A DNA stretch of 64,000 bases from assembly GCA_019155185.1 (NCBI GenBank), contig CM032815.1, forward strand, positions 5,589,001-5,653,000, written 5' to 3'. The stretch's first letter is position 1; each line of letters starts with the position of its first letter. Source of the stretch: Beaufortia kweichowensis. Lineage: Eukaryota; Chordata; Actinopteri; Cypriniformes; Gastromyzontidae. Below, in pieces: positions 13,212 through 26,322 of the stretch. Under the pieces are notes generated by a model, which saw only the letters and a program-made list of their open reading frames with translations, did not search any database and had not been told where the DNA came from. Position numbers and translations under genes: made by a program.

Positions 13212-13534
13212 GTTCGTACCATTTTTTTGGTCACCATAATGTAGATGATTTGGTTGTAAGTGAATGTAGAGCATTTGGTTACCTGAAAAGTAATATATTT
13301 TTTAAAACTGTAAGTATATTATTTATCTTCCACGGGACACAAAAGCAGTAAAATGGTAGACATTATTGGTAAGAATATTATAGTAATCCTGCATTGTAGT
13401 GACTAGTGAGAATTGAGCTCACTAGCAAATAGATAAAAAAATAAATGCTTTGTGTGTGAAACATACTGAAATTTGTTGAAAAAAGTCATAAATCTGTGTA
13501 CCACAGAAATAATGTGTTTTGAATGACACAATGG

Positions 13535-13578
13535 TTAGTAAAGAATGAGATTTTAGTTGTGGATGAACTATTACTTTA
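13535..13578 (+). repeat. End of a dispersed foldback repeat
   Basis: TTGTGGATGAACTATTACTT followed by TAA resembles the typical fish repeat end GGGTGAACTATCCCTTTAA, the mirror of the end recognised at 2109. Confidence 0.4.
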
Positions 13579-15819
13579 ACACAGATTTTACGTTAGTGTT
13601 TTAGTTGAGATTTTAGCATTTGAAAGGGCTATTTTTCCTTCAAACATCTTTATTGTTTAGATTTAAATATTAATTGTGAATTATTCTGTCAGTCTCTTGC
13701 AGAGAAAATCTGCAGATTCAACACACTCACTCGTGCTGGTAAGATCTTCTTCCTAGGGGACATATTTCAGTTTCAATATATCTATGGCCTCGTGACTCTG
13801 AAAAGGTTTTAATTACAGTGAATTTTATGGGTGAGGTTTCATTTCTCTGTCGGATATGACCTCTGATCCTCTAATGCAACTCAGCTGAAGGCAATCAGGA
13901 AGGAAAGAATTCATAACTCTCTCTACTCAACCCGTAGCACCACTCAGATGTGCCATCATCTAGTCTCATTTTAAAAGATGTAATACATATTTTTCTTCAC
14001 CAGTACTGGACAACCTCTACAGTCACAACCTCTATTTTTAAGAATTTAAGAAATGTATAATTGTAGTAATTGATGCTTAGGTATAAAGTATACGCTACAG
14101 CCCAGACATTTTGTATATTCTGCACAGATTTTAAGAGAAACTTATTTGTGGATAGTTTTTTACAATTTTTTTATTTTATTTTTATTTTAACAGTATGTTT
14201 CGAGAGAATTTGCCTTTATGCCTCTAAAAGCATTTTAGAGTCAAGTCAAGTTATCTCCGAAATAAAAATTAGTTTAGGCATTTACATTAGATGGTGGATT
14301 ACTGTCACTAATCCCAAACTCATTCCCTATGTAGTTCTGTAATTGGCCTCAGTGAACAGTCTTGACTTTCCTTGTACTTAGATTTTATTGGCCTCTAATC
14401 GACCCATGCAGTTCTGAGGTCTGGACTCCTGCCACACGCTTTTGTGCGAGACTATGAGGAGCAAGGTATTCTGGGTAATTGATTTTCGATTGGGAGCGAC
14501 TCCTGCTGGTCCATCCACCTGAAGAAGCGTGCGTGTCCTCGCAGTAAGCTCCGCTGTACACTTTGGCTCCAAACTCTTGCTGACTCACAGGACGATTGTC
14601 TGCGATTCTTATTGTTTGTGAATGCCAACATATAAACATGGTAAATTTGTCACTTGTCACTCCTGTCGTCTTTATTTAGACAGAGAGAGAAGGCCTGTTA
14701 CAACACGTCTTTAATTAGCACTTCTTTACAAGGTTTTTGTGCCGTAACAGCTGTTCATGCAATCTGGGTCTTTAGTTCACCGATAAAGGCACTGAATAAC
14801 AATCTCCTCCGCTATGCTTACCATCATTTTAATATTATTGTTCACTATTAAGTTTTTATGCTTTAACCGTTTTGTTCTGATGCCGTCTCTCCCGCTCTCT
14901 CTCTCTGAAGGGTTAATGTCACTCACTTCAATTGGATAATTTCAGTAATTTTCAGTTCTCTGCTTCGCTTCGTCAGTCATACCGACAGGTGTGTGTGTAT
15001 GTGTGTTAAGAGCGTGAAGCTTGTAGATTATCTTTGGCCTAAAGGAGCTGGCGACAAAAGAGAAAAACTGAAAGACGGTTACCGACTATTCCTGCCGCTT
15101 AAGTGCTTGTGTGACCTTTAAAGAACAGCCTCCACACTTTAACTGTGCATTTGTGTCTGCGTTTCTAACTTCGCTATACTTTGGGGGAAAAACTAGTGAA
15201 ATGTTCCTAGACTTTACATTTTAACAGTCTAGCTGTATCTGATTAATTCTCACATATACGGTGGCTGCATCTGCAAATAACCGTTTCTAAAAAACACATA
15301 CTAACTCTAATCACACCAGATTTTTTCCAGTACTTTTAACCAAGTTATTTTAGTGGATGTACAGTATGAAGTTAGTTCTCCTTAAGTTCACGCAGGTGCC
15401 CTAGCAGTGTAACCACAGGTGTTGTGCATAATTTTAGCCTTTGACATTTTTTACTCATTCACCACATTACTCTTACAACTTGTTTGAATGGCGAACAATG
15501 CAAAAGGGTTGTGTATTTTTAAATTTAGAAATGTTTTTAATTTTTACTCCTGCGGTACTCTCTCTCATTCTCCCTCTCGCTTTCTCTCTAAACTCTTACT
15601 ATACGTTCGGTTACAGTCCCTCACCGGTGCTATAAAAGCTGTTTTATGACCGATCAGTTTCTGTCTGATGGATCAGCAGGGACCGATCTCACCGCAGTGT
15701 CACATACACAGAATCTTTATTTATCTCAGTGCCGCTTGAACCTGTTCGTACATTTGCTCCACATTACTCTAAACTGGCACAGTGTAAACTTGCAGGGTTT
15801 CTTCCTGTTACTTTCGTGT

Positions 15820-15900
15820 TGCTCAGGGGCAAAGTTGTGATGATTTTCCAAATACCACTTTGGTTACCAGCCCAGAACTGTATCCACTATACTACAACAG
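15820..15900 (-). mobile_element. tRNA-derived SINE, minus strand
   Basis: The minus strand reads TGTAGTATAGTGGATACAG, then CTGGGCTGGTAACCAAAGTGG, and later TTTGCCCCTGAGCAA. This order (tRNA-like head with GGTAACC, then a TTGCCCTTGAGCAA-type body) matches a widespread fish SINE class. The copy is diverged and appears 5'-complete but 3'-truncated. Confidence 0.65.
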
Positions 15901-16466
15901 CTCTTGGTTTTAACCTTTTAGAAAGCTGTAAGTCAGTGACTTGTCTTAAGATTATTGTTATGAGAGTCTAATTTCAAAAACTTAACGTTAATCATGTTTG
16001 GGTAATGCTGGAGGTAGTAGTGCACAACATTTTAAAATGTCATTGTTTGTTTTATTAATCGTACACAATTGTACAGTATTACTCTAAGCAAGCTTGAATA
16101 TACATTATTAACAGATGAATGTAACTGTGACATTTCCAGGCCAGATTTTTTGCCTTTTTTCAGCCTTTTGTTTGGTTTAAATTGTCCTAGTTGGGGGCAT
16201 TGTGCCTGTTCAAGAGTGTGCGTGTGCATGTGTGTGTGATGATTAAAGTGAATGAATGTTTAGGTAGTGAGAGGTAATCATCGTTAGCACTAACAGACTG
16301 CTTCATTAACCAGCCTGACCTTAGTGTCTGCACACACAGTTTCTGTAATGGCATGAGCATCCTTCATCCTCTGCATCCTCTGTCCTCACTTTGTGCATGA
16401 TATGTGTTTGTTTTTTGAGAGGAAGAGCTTCATGCAGTCCAGTATGGTTCATGGTGAGTGAGTTGA

Positions 16467-16473
<7 letters not shown>

Positions 16474-16500
<27 letters not shown>

Positions 16501-16611
16501 CACTGACTGGTGTAATTGAAATGCCTCCAGAGTGAAACTGTGTGTGAGTTTATTCACAGCTGTTTGAGCTGCTCTAATTGGCCAACACACACACACAAAC
16601 ACACACACACC
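16474..16611 (+). repeat. Short (GA)n and (CA)n tracts
   Basis: (GA)13 at 16474-16500 and an interrupted ACAC run at 16584-16611, with ordinary sequence between. Confidence 0.85.
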
Positions 16612-17739
16612 ATGAAAATTGAAGTAATAGCACATTTTGCCATGCATATTAATACATTCACTTATTTTCCACACTTTAAATTATACAGTCTGTCACTGCA
16701 GGTGATGGCAGAACGAACGTACTTTCACTTGATGATCCCATACTTCACCAGATTAAGATTATTTGTTCATACAAAGTATTTAGAATTGATCTTTGACAGA
16801 TTTTCTGTGACTATATGGCCTTTTGGAATGGATGAATGAATGTAGGAATGCATATGTCATTCTAGATTTTGTTTTCACACCTGATTTGTTGAGAGAACAC
16901 TCATGCGTTAAGATAACTATGATGGGACAAGCACTCTGGTGCTTTTAAATCTGTCACGAGACACACCGAATCACAAAACCTGAGCTGCCTACCTAGACAG
17001 GATTTGTGGTCATGTAGTCATATGGGTGTCCAAACAGCAGTCTGCAAAAGTATGCTGCTTTATAAGACACCACGTTTTGGGCAAGACAGCATTACTGGTG
17101 AATTTGCAGTGCAGACAAACCATAACCGAGAACCATTTTATTTAAAGTCAGGTGATATCATTTAAGTGTGGTGTTGGAGTTATAATCAACTTATTATGAT
17201 GATGAGTCATCTACACCATGCATTTATCTGTCTGGCAGACAAGAAACAATAATTTAGTGGGATTCACCATCTAACAGACTGGACTTTGTGTTCTGTTGTT
17301 TTGATAGGAAGGAATACAAGCGTCCGTGTTGATTGATGCAGGTATATTTGACCCCGGCACACACACTAAGGGCAGTGCTAACAGCTGCTGAGAAAGAGAC
17401 AGACAGAAAGACAGACGGTGAAGGTGTATCATTAGTTTTCTTGGCATGAACGTTGTCATAACCACTTCAGAAGGACAGGAAGACGAGAACAGAGAGGCCA
17501 GGATGACTCTCAGCTGACCCTAACAGACATTTTAGATTTTGCCGAAGGGTTATTATCATATCTTAACATAAAACAATAAAAGCTGTGTGACTTGTATGAA
17601 TGTGAGTGTGTGATGACAATTCTGACATTTACACCTGTAAACGAATTAATTTAAAGCAAGTGTTGAATCTCTAAAAATAATCTTGTCTATGTTCCTTCCA
17701 GACACTTCCCTTCATTTCCTTTGGTAATGGAGGAAATTC

Positions 17740-17900
17740 TGTACCTCCCCAGATTTGAAGCTGCTTTAATTAAAACATTAATGAGAGGTTGACAGTTTGG
17801 GGCGTTTTGATTTCCGTTAGTATTAATGATGCTGCTTTCCTCTCACAGGTTGATAGTTTGGATCTTCGTGAGCTTGGTGATTTGAATAGGTGTGTTTTAT
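17740..17900 (+). promoter_or_regulatory. Candidate conserved block with splice-like signals
   Basis: The non-repetitive sequence contains TTTAATTAAAACATTAATGA and TTAGTATTAATGATGC (homeodomain-type cores), followed by a good 3' splice site look-alike, TGCTTTCCTCTCACAG ending at 17848, and a GTGTGT donor-like site at 17890. The 41 nt between are open in the phase that exon A would hand on, but 41 is not a multiple of three. It could be a regulatory element, a poison exon or chance. Confidence 0.2.
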
Positions 17901-19231
17901 TTTAAGGTTTTCAATCTTCTTAAGACTGTAATCAAAGTCATTATATGATATGATTAATTTATCAAATTAATGCAAATAATCCCATCGATGTTTGTAGACA
18001 AAAGTTACCAAATGGAGATAATTTCCAGACGATACATTATCATGATAGACAAGCATGACAAACAAATGTTACAAGAAGTTGCTTTGTAAAAAGTACTAGT
18101 CATTTGATCGTCTGTGTGTATACTTGTATGTGTATACCACATATTTTGTCGGTATTATTGTTGTGGTACTTACTCTCATGCATTTAATAAAGATTAAAAG
18201 TGTGAGAGTATAAGTTCAGGGACTCTTGATGGGAGCAGCATAGCTGTGTTATCCAAACACATTACAGAAACATTAAGCTTTACGACCAATTGGTCCCGAA
18301 TTGGGCTGTTTTTCACAGACGTGACACTGTTGTCTCCAGGAGCAGATGGTTTTGACGGATGCCATGAGTGACAATAGAGGAGAAGAAATGGTGGTTTTAG
18401 AGTTTTTGCTCTCATGTTGAAAAGTCATCCTCTCTTTCACCGAGCACAAACAGTGGAGCTACTGGAACAAAACCTTACAAACGAGAAAAGCAGATTAATT
18501 AAAGAACAGATAGGAGAGAGAGAAGAAAATAGACCTAGTGTTTTGGCGGAGTGCCTGGGAAAGCTGAGAGAGTTCCTTGTCATTAAGAAAGCAGGGCAAC
18601 TGGGAGCAGAATCTTTCATTCTTTAAGTGGCTAATTAACATTCGCACCGGCTCTTTTGTCTTCGCACGGCCCTTTTTTGTCCACGGCTGAATTTTGGCCT
18701 CGGACAGCGGGCCTGTACGGCACGACGCTCCGAAGACGCTCTTTATTTCCTCTGTGGACAGCTTGCTGTCTGTTCTCACAGTAAAAAAGTGTTTTGATTA
18801 GCTGAATCACACACAAACACAACCGTACACATTTGACGAGGGCCACTATAGTGACATCATATACCTTTTATAAAAAATGCTTGTTTTTATAATCCAATAA
18901 TTAATATATTTTATATATTGAATTAATTTTCTTGTGCTGATGTAATGCTGTGTGATTTAATATGAAAATAATTATATAATATTTTATATGTAATATCTTA
19001 TCATATTTATTATATCATATTTGATCAAATCTCTATGGATAAAATCCAGCTCTACAGTGTTTTTCCTAAATATTTAGTTTCACTATATTACCAAAATATT
19101 TAGTCTTTACTCACAAAATATGAAATATATAATATATGATGGATATCATATTGTATATAAATAGAAAAGTGCAGCTCAATTAAATGAGAAAAACCTGTCT
19201 GATGTCTCACTCAGAGATACACACAGCTGCT

Positions 19232-19389
<158 letters not shown>

Positions 19390-20375
19390 AAAGGCATTCC
19401 ACTTTTTACTGTGTCCTTCGCACAAGGTTGTGTTTACAGTTCTTTCAAGGGGATTTGTTAATAGGCTAAACACTGGTCATTGAATCAGCTCACAGACTCG
19501 ATGATCCTCTTGTACTTACAAAGGCTTAGCCTCAGATAACACACCCACAGACTTCCCATGGATAGTCTGATGCATATTCAAACAAACAAATGCCATTAAC
19601 TTTCCAACACACAAGTTCAAATCTGATTGGCTGATAGCTTACTGTAGGATTTGCCAATCTTTGCTACTAAAAATAGATGGTGCTTTTCAATTAGTTTTGG
19701 ATAGATGTCTGATCATTACACAGATTTCCCTGTCAGCGTGGCCCACATATCAAAATTTGTCTTCAGCACTAATAATAGAGCAGCTGTTTAAAAAAAGGAT
19801 AGTTTGGGACTCAGGTGAGCTACTTCCTGTTGAGCCTCAGAGTTAAAAAGCCATTTAAGACTCTTAAAGGCTCATCAGGCCAGACGAAGATGAAGACGCT
19901 CTCTTTTTGGAGAGGTAGAGAGAGATCCTACGGGAAACAGATCTTTCTCTCTTATCCTGCCATCTGCTCCCTGAGAGGCACTGAATGATGCATCTCAGCC
20001 TGAGGATGAAATTCATCATATGGCCAGAAATAGGAGCTGGGCATGTTTGTGAGCTCTGGGGGTGACGGAGGGTCCTGGTTGGAAGTGGAACGATTTATAG
20101 ATTTTGTCGTTTAATTTGTGCCAATATCAGTTTTCTATAGGATAGCAGATAGCTAAAAGGCATTGATGATATTTCTGTTAATGAATTATAGCTCATATTT
20201 GTTTAGATAATATTTAATTTATAGTGCTAATATTGTAATGTGCTGCAAGTGTTGTGCAGTTGATTTTGATAGTGTTGCTACTCTCCTAACCTTTTAAAAA
20301 ATGTAATTTTTAATGTAATAACTGTAATGAAAACTGCAATATACATTACTGCTCGACCTCTAGATGTGACTTCAT

Positions 20376-20585
20376 TTATACAGGACTCTGCAAGACATCG
20401 GCTCCAGTCCTGCGGTATAGAGATGCCATTTTATTTGCCCAGTTCGCACACATAACGTCCCCTTGGTGGCACTTGAGCCAGAGGTCAGACAGACACACTC
20501 GGCAAAGAGACCGCTGTAGGGAGAAACAGTCACAACAATTACATATCTGCAAGTTTAGATTTTCGAATAATTCTGCCAAAAACAC
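20376..20585 (-). other. Unidentified minus-strand stretch with exon-like features
   Basis: The minus strand has an open frame of 69 codons rich in cysteine (NCCDC, CRVCLSD, KCHQGDVMC). Within it lies an acceptor-like TTTCTCCCTACAG ending at 20515, and just upstream of its start is a donor-like CACG|GTAAGTG at 20590. No family is recognised. It may belong to an interspersed repeat or be chance; it is not offered as a gene. Confidence 0.2.
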
Positions 20586-20919
20586 TTACCGTGATATCTG
20601 TATAAGTAATTCATGTCAAACTTTGCTGTAGGGAGATTTTAGAGAAGAATGAGTGTCTAATAAGAGGTTATTGCTCAACACTTGTGTCTGGCGGACGGTC
20701 CCCTGTCTCTGTCCGTGGTGCTGAGCGTCTGTTCTGGGGACGGGCTGTTAGAGTCAGACACTGTGTAAAACAGAAGTGAATCAGAGAAGCAGATCAAAGG
20801 CAGGTGTTCGGAGACACACACACATACATCAGTTTCCACCTGCGTTTGAACATGTTTAGTAAGCTTTGCGGTAGCTTTGTAGAGTTTTTTTTCTGCTATA
20901 TTATTTAATTTCATATAGC

Positions 20920-21055
20920 TTTCCTGTAGCTCAGTTGGTAAGAGCATGATGCTAGCAATGACAAGGTCATGAGTTTGATCCCAGGGATTGCACATACACA
21001 TAAAAAAAACGTATAGTATAATGCACTGTAATGTATGCATGAATGTAAATGTTAT
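20920..21055 (+). mobile_element. tRNA-derived SINE
   Basis: The head contains an A-box-like TAGCTCAGTTGGTAAGAGC and a B-box-like GAGTTTGATCCC, followed by an A run and a tail TAATGCACTGTAATGTATGC with GAATGTAAATG, the usual order in fish tRNA SINEs. The head cannot be a working tRNA: the anticodon region lacks a clean stem and the 3' part does not close the acceptor arm. It is on the same strand as msi2. Confidence 0.8.
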
Positions 21056-21169
21056 GAAGGTGGAAGAATCATGTGTGTGAGAGGAGAGTACGACACTGTG
21101 GGACTTTTAGAGGCATTTGCAGCGCAACATAAACACACACACACACAAGACCGGGCACAGGGCGAGGAG

Positions 21170-21235
21170 CCAATCATCGCCCACCATCGCACGCTGTCCT
21201 CTATATAAAACTCTCTGTTTGCATTAGCAGAAGTG
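21170..21235 (+). promoter_or_regulatory. CCAAT/TATA-like arrangement inside the intron
   Basis: CCAAT at 21170-21174 is followed after 27 bp by TATATAAAA at 21202-21210 in a locally GC-richer context, placing a start near 21232. The spacing suits a class II promoter on the msi2 strand. No recognisable coding region follows, so it could drive a non-coding transcript or be a chance match. Confidence 0.25.
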
Positions 21236-22330
21236 TGAAAGAGAAAGCAATGTGTTTATTCTCACATTGTGTCCTGTACGCTTATAACTCTGGCAGCGTT
21301 AAATCAGGATGTAACACAGTCATGTCAATAATGGCAGACGCGAGGCGCTCCGTTAGGCTGTTTGCCGTGTGGGTGGTGTGGTGTGATTTCTCAGAATGTT
21401 TGATTTAACGCTCGCTCTCTCTCAGGATGAAGAACCCTCCGATTCGCTTTAGCAAGTCACTTCAAGAGCAGTCAGAGGAGAGATGTGGCTCTCCTTCACA
21501 CGGCAGAGGAACGGGCTCAGATGCTCGCGGAATGTTTTGCTATAATCAATGTGTTTAAGGGGATCAGGAAGTAGAGAAATGGCATCAGAGAAGTCTTTTC
21601 CATGTAAAGTGGTTGGTTTATGTACATTTAATGAGAGTCAGGGAGAAGAAATTGAGAGAGAGAGAGAGCAAACTAGGCGACACATACCCTGGCATTATCT
21701 CCATCAGTCTAATGTTTGCATGCGGAAAGGAATGGAAAATCTGAGCTGTTAACAGCATCTTCTTGCCTAAGGCTATAATTACTGATAGCCTTCATCAGAA
21801 TTACCATATCTGATTCCAGACGGCTTTAAGTGAACACAAATGTGTGCAAAACTCACACCACGCCTACACAACGTGCAAAAAGACACTCGTCTTAATTGTT
21901 TTGTCTGTCTAATGAAGTCATTACAAGAGCCACACAGTTGGTCGCATCACGATATGGAACAGATCTCTTAATATAACAGCTGTGTAATTGCTTCAGTACG
22001 AATAAAATGAGATTTTACCCCGAATCAGGTACCTTACCTAAGTGCAAGAATTCATCTGTTGAGGATCTGATTACCAAGCTTGACAGATGAGAGAAATATA
22101 ATATTAATGGTAATATTAATATTAATAGATACAGCCTATAATGGGATGTTTGTGGTGCAGTAAAGTTAAGTGTCTATGCTATGCTATCAATTACTACACA
22201 AAATAATTAATTAAATTTATCCCACAGTTTGTGAAAGAAAACAAAAAAACAAGCGTATAGTAATGCATTTACAATGGCAGTCTATAGTGCAAGACATTTA
22301 CTGATAGCCTTAAGCTGACAATTTTTCAGT

Positions 22331-22463
22331 GTATATTGGGGCATAAAAATGTTTTGTAATTTTCTCACACTTTTAACTCAATATTATGTTTTTACAATAA
22401 AAACAAATAATATTTAAGTCTTCTGTATATACTTTCTAAACGGTGTACTTTGCCCCAATATAC
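22331..22463. repeat. Foldback element with 13-bp arms
   Basis: GTATATTGGGGCA (22331-22343) and TGCCCCAATATAC (22451-22463) are exact reverse complements separated by 107 bp of AT-rich DNA. This is consistent with a small terminal-inverted-repeat element. Confidence 0.6.
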
Positions 22464-23584
22464 TTCCATATTACATTTACCATTCATACTGTTATTTTTT
22501 TATAAACTCAAAATTATTTGTGTTTTTATTGCCACTGTCACAAATGTTGATAAACGTGTTATCTTGTATTTGTGGCATTGAGTTGAAGTGCAAATCCTAT
22601 TTCAAGCAGTTTGGTAATATGTATAAGGCTTCTAAAAACAGCTGTCGAAATTGAAATATGAATATTTCATATCTCGCCAGCTGGAGCATTTAGTGGTGAT
22701 CAATAAACTACAGAAACGTTAATGGTGGGGTGAACGTTCTCAGCGTGTGGTGCAGATTCACACACATTCTTGCCTCAGTACTAATTAATTTAAAAGTGGA
22801 TTCTCAAAAATGCCCCTAGATCTCCTTTCTCACACGTCTAGACTCTTAACAACTCTTTAGTGATCATTTCTGATGTGTCTTCTGGTTCAATCTGTCTTTG
22901 GTCAGCAGTTAGACGGAGTGTTTTAAAAGTGTACGCACCCTTCTCCTATAGAGGTCAATTGTGTGTGCTTCAGAAATGTTGTGTGTGTGTTTGATAGCAT
23001 GCCTGGCCACTCCGTGCTCACGTACGTCAGCTCCCATGATGCCGCTCGGGAGCAGACAGCCGGTGGAGAGTTGTGATTGGATGCTTGCGGGGGCTTCAAT
23101 CAAGCAGATTTTTTCCCAATCTGCTCTGAAAATGGAAAGGCAGAACTCTGTACCGGCTAAAGCCAAACGCAAGCGTGAGGAGAGTAAGACGGGGTTTAAA
23201 GCATGCACAGTAAACACCCAGGCGCTCTCTTGCTTTTACATACATGGATTTAAAATAGTAGCTGTGTTTATGGGTAAAATGAAATGGTATTTGCTGTCCC
23301 TGTCAGCTCTTGTTATCTCCATTTCAGTAGAGGTTGTATTTTTTACTAGGAAAACAGATCGGCCCCAGATCATTTCTAAGAGACCTGAGCGTTTTTATCT
23401 TTGTTGATCTTTGTCACAGCTCTTCTTCAGTTAAAAAGGCCTCTAAATGATTCTTATCAGCCAACGTCTTGTAAGTCTTATTACAAGCTCTTATTGACAT
23501 GATCAGTTTATGACCAGAAGGATTTTTTTAACACAACAAAAGTATATCAGAAAAGTGTGTGATTGCAATGCTTTTTGGGCATTA

Positions 23585-23700
23585 AACCTGATAACTGTCA
23601 CTTCACATATTGAGCATACACATGAAAATGCATTCTCAGATTTTAGATATTTTTACAATATTTTTATATTTTAGGTATTCTTATAAAGTTTAATTAATTT
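23585..23700 (+). repeat. Dispersed repeat, copy 1
   Basis: AACCTGATAACTGTCA, CACATGAAAATGCA, TTTTTACAATATTTTT and GGTATTCTTATAAA occur in this order and again, diverged, at 45778-45900 on the same strand. No terminal repeats or coding were seen. Confidence 0.55.
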
Positions 23701-25839
23701 TAATTTTAATTAATTTTAGTTTATGTCTAGTGTCATGCAAAATTGTTAAATATTAATTCTGGAGCCTTGGACCTTTCCATCAATATATAGTTTGTCATAA
23801 TTCAACAATATTAGAATTCAACTATGAAATATTAAATAAATATATATTTTTAAAAACTTTAGGACCACAAGTTCTTCCACATATTGACATTGATTTTTTT
23901 TACATTGACAGTCAGTGATTCAGATAAAACTTGCTAATCTTTTGTCATTTAAGTGTGCAATATAAATCAAACAATCAGGTAACAGGTGATGCAGGGATTC
24001 AACGGCTGATGCAAGAAGGGCTAGACCCAGAGAAGACACATTTTTCTGGAGTTTCTCTCCTGATATTCGTAGTATTACAGATGTCAGGTACAGTAGAAGA
24101 GAAGAGTCAAGACATATTGATCTCTGTGGATTATTTCTGATGTATCCTGGGCTGGCCTGTCTTCTCTCACCAGCTGTGTTTGAGGCAGGAGTTGGACATA
24201 TCCTTTATGGAAGTGCCAGACTTTTCTGGTAATAACTCAAGTGTACTGAAATAAAGCCGTGCGGCTCAAAGTCTGAGCTTCAGCGGAGGGAGAGAGAGAG
24301 AGAGAAGGTTAGGGCAGTGGTCAGAGCAGGCGGAAATCAAAGAGAGGAGAGCAAGGCTTTGTACAATTACCATGCGCTGATGATACAATGCTCTCTCTGT
24401 GCCTCTCTCCGTCAGGAGATGAAAGTCTTTTTCTTTCTATTGATGCTCTTGATCATTCACAGGTCTGTTAAAAGTGCAATAGAAGAGAAGACAAAAAAGC
24501 GTGGTATGTCTGCTTTCATTTAGGAGTGTGATTTTTCCGGAGTCAATGGCAGCAGCTGGAGAAGAAAAGATCTCGTCTTACAGCAACCATCATCATATTC
24601 ATTCATTTTCACTCGATTCCTCCTGCTACCCTGACGGGGGAAGCGTTCTTGCCGGGAAACACAGTTCAGCGGTGGGTTGTCGCTGCTGCGAGCAGCATGT
24701 TTGCCAGTCTGTTCAGCATGACTCATGAATTATGGATTCTCTGTGTTCATGTCAACAGTCCCACAATGCCCTGCTTCTCCGGGGTAACGAGGAAGTGTGA
24801 CGAAGAGTTTTACCCACTCTCCGCTGGGGCCTGAATCCATCAGAATCTGATAGCTCTGACTCCTGATATTTCACAGTATAACAATCACGGATGAGCTGCA
24901 TAGCAGACAAATGCTATTGATGAATCTGATCTGTGCGTGCAGATGCTGTGATGTAGTTTAATGAGTGCGGACAGCTGAAAGAGTTTCGTGTGTCCTTGTG
25001 TCTGTGAAAGAGAACAGATGGCTGCCCGCCTGAGGTCTCGGACTCTTTTCAGCCGGCGCAGGAAATGAGGAGAGGGTAGAAGCACTTCTTTATGGACAGG
25101 GAACGAGAGAGAGATGATTTTAACCACATCTTAAAGCTGTTATCATGTGGTGGCTGTACAGAGACACTTGTGTGTTGGGTTTCGATGTCTTTTTAGGGAT
25201 AAACCTTGTTGCTTTGAAAAGTAATTGCTGTACAATCCTGTCCGTAGTATAAGTGTTTTGTTATATGAATAAATTCAATTTAGTTGACACTACAGAAGTC
25301 AATGGCAGGTAGTGAATTGTTTTATTCAAATGGTTTATTTTAAAAATCCCACACAGCATTTTTCATTTAATAATTAAAATTGTAGCTTTTTTACTGGGGT
25401 TTTTGAGGAATATACATTTTGTAAAATGTTCTCTCTTGAGCAGAATTCATTTTTAAGTGCTAAGTGAACTACCTCTGTGTTTTCTTTACATTTTGCCTTG
25501 ATATCCTTTAAAAGTATCTAAAGATTCTTAACAGGATACATTTACTGAGCAAACAGAATAAAACGGGCCATTTAGTTCAGTGAAATCTGTAGTGAGGTGT
25601 ATGCTGAAAAAAAATCAAAAACCTTAGAGAAAAAATACCTTTCTGTCTTTTGTCAGTAAATGTGTTGTGTTTTACAGAGGTTTAGATATTTTCAGTGCAA
25701 AACAAGACAAAAATACTGCCTCAAAAGATTTGTCTGGAGATGATTGACAGGTGTCGCTGGAGCAGAGAGGAGGTAATGATGTGAGGTACCATTTAGCCGG
25801 TTCAGGTGAAAACTCCTGTAGGTGTTTTAATTGAGTTGA

Positions 25840-25990
25840 ATTAAACTGATGTCAGTACTGAATGGAGATAAAAGAGAAAATCTGCGCCGTTGATCAATAA
25901 AAGCCATTAGGTCCTTCGATCAGGACTGTACGGCTTATTTTTCATTAAAGAAACTCATGTCACGCTAATCTTCTCTTCTGTTCTTTCTTT
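25840..25990. promoter_or_regulatory. Candidate conserved non-coding block
   Basis: Non-repetitive sequence with TTGATCAATAAAAGCC and CTTATTTTTCATTAAAG. It resembles conserved vertebrate enhancer sequence in texture only; conservation was not tested. Confidence 0.15.
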
Positions 25991-26188
25991 GTCTGAATCG
26001 TAGTTTAGTTTAGTTTGTTGGTTTTACTTTTTCTTTGAAGAATTAAACCACAGATTTAGAAAGATTTCCAAATGCTTCAGATTTGTTTTCAGGTGTGATC
26101 TCAATCTCTGCCGCTCACAGTTGTCAAAAATAGTTGTCAAAGGCCTCTTTGACGAACAAGACAAGTTTGATATGTTGCCTTTGCCAAT

Positions 26189-26189
<1 letters not shown>

Positions 26190-26267
<78 letters not shown>

Positions 26268-26322
26268 CTCGCTCTCGCTCTCGCTCTCTCTCTCTCTCCC
26301 ACTTTCTCTGTCTCTCTCTCTG
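26190..26322 (+). repeat. (CT)n microsatellite with CTCTCG variants
   Basis: About 75 bp of pure CT, then four TCGCTC hexamer variants, then imperfect CT to 26322. Confidence 0.95.

Noticed and set aside
20920..20995. tRNA gene
   Set aside because: A- and B-box-like sequences are present, but the cloverleaf does not close and a SINE body and tail follow.
22961..23407. 148-codon + frame
   Set aside because: Its length is striking, but it has no recognisable domain, no splice or promoter context, and composition changes along it; it overlaps an opposite-strand frame of similar quality. Treated as chance.
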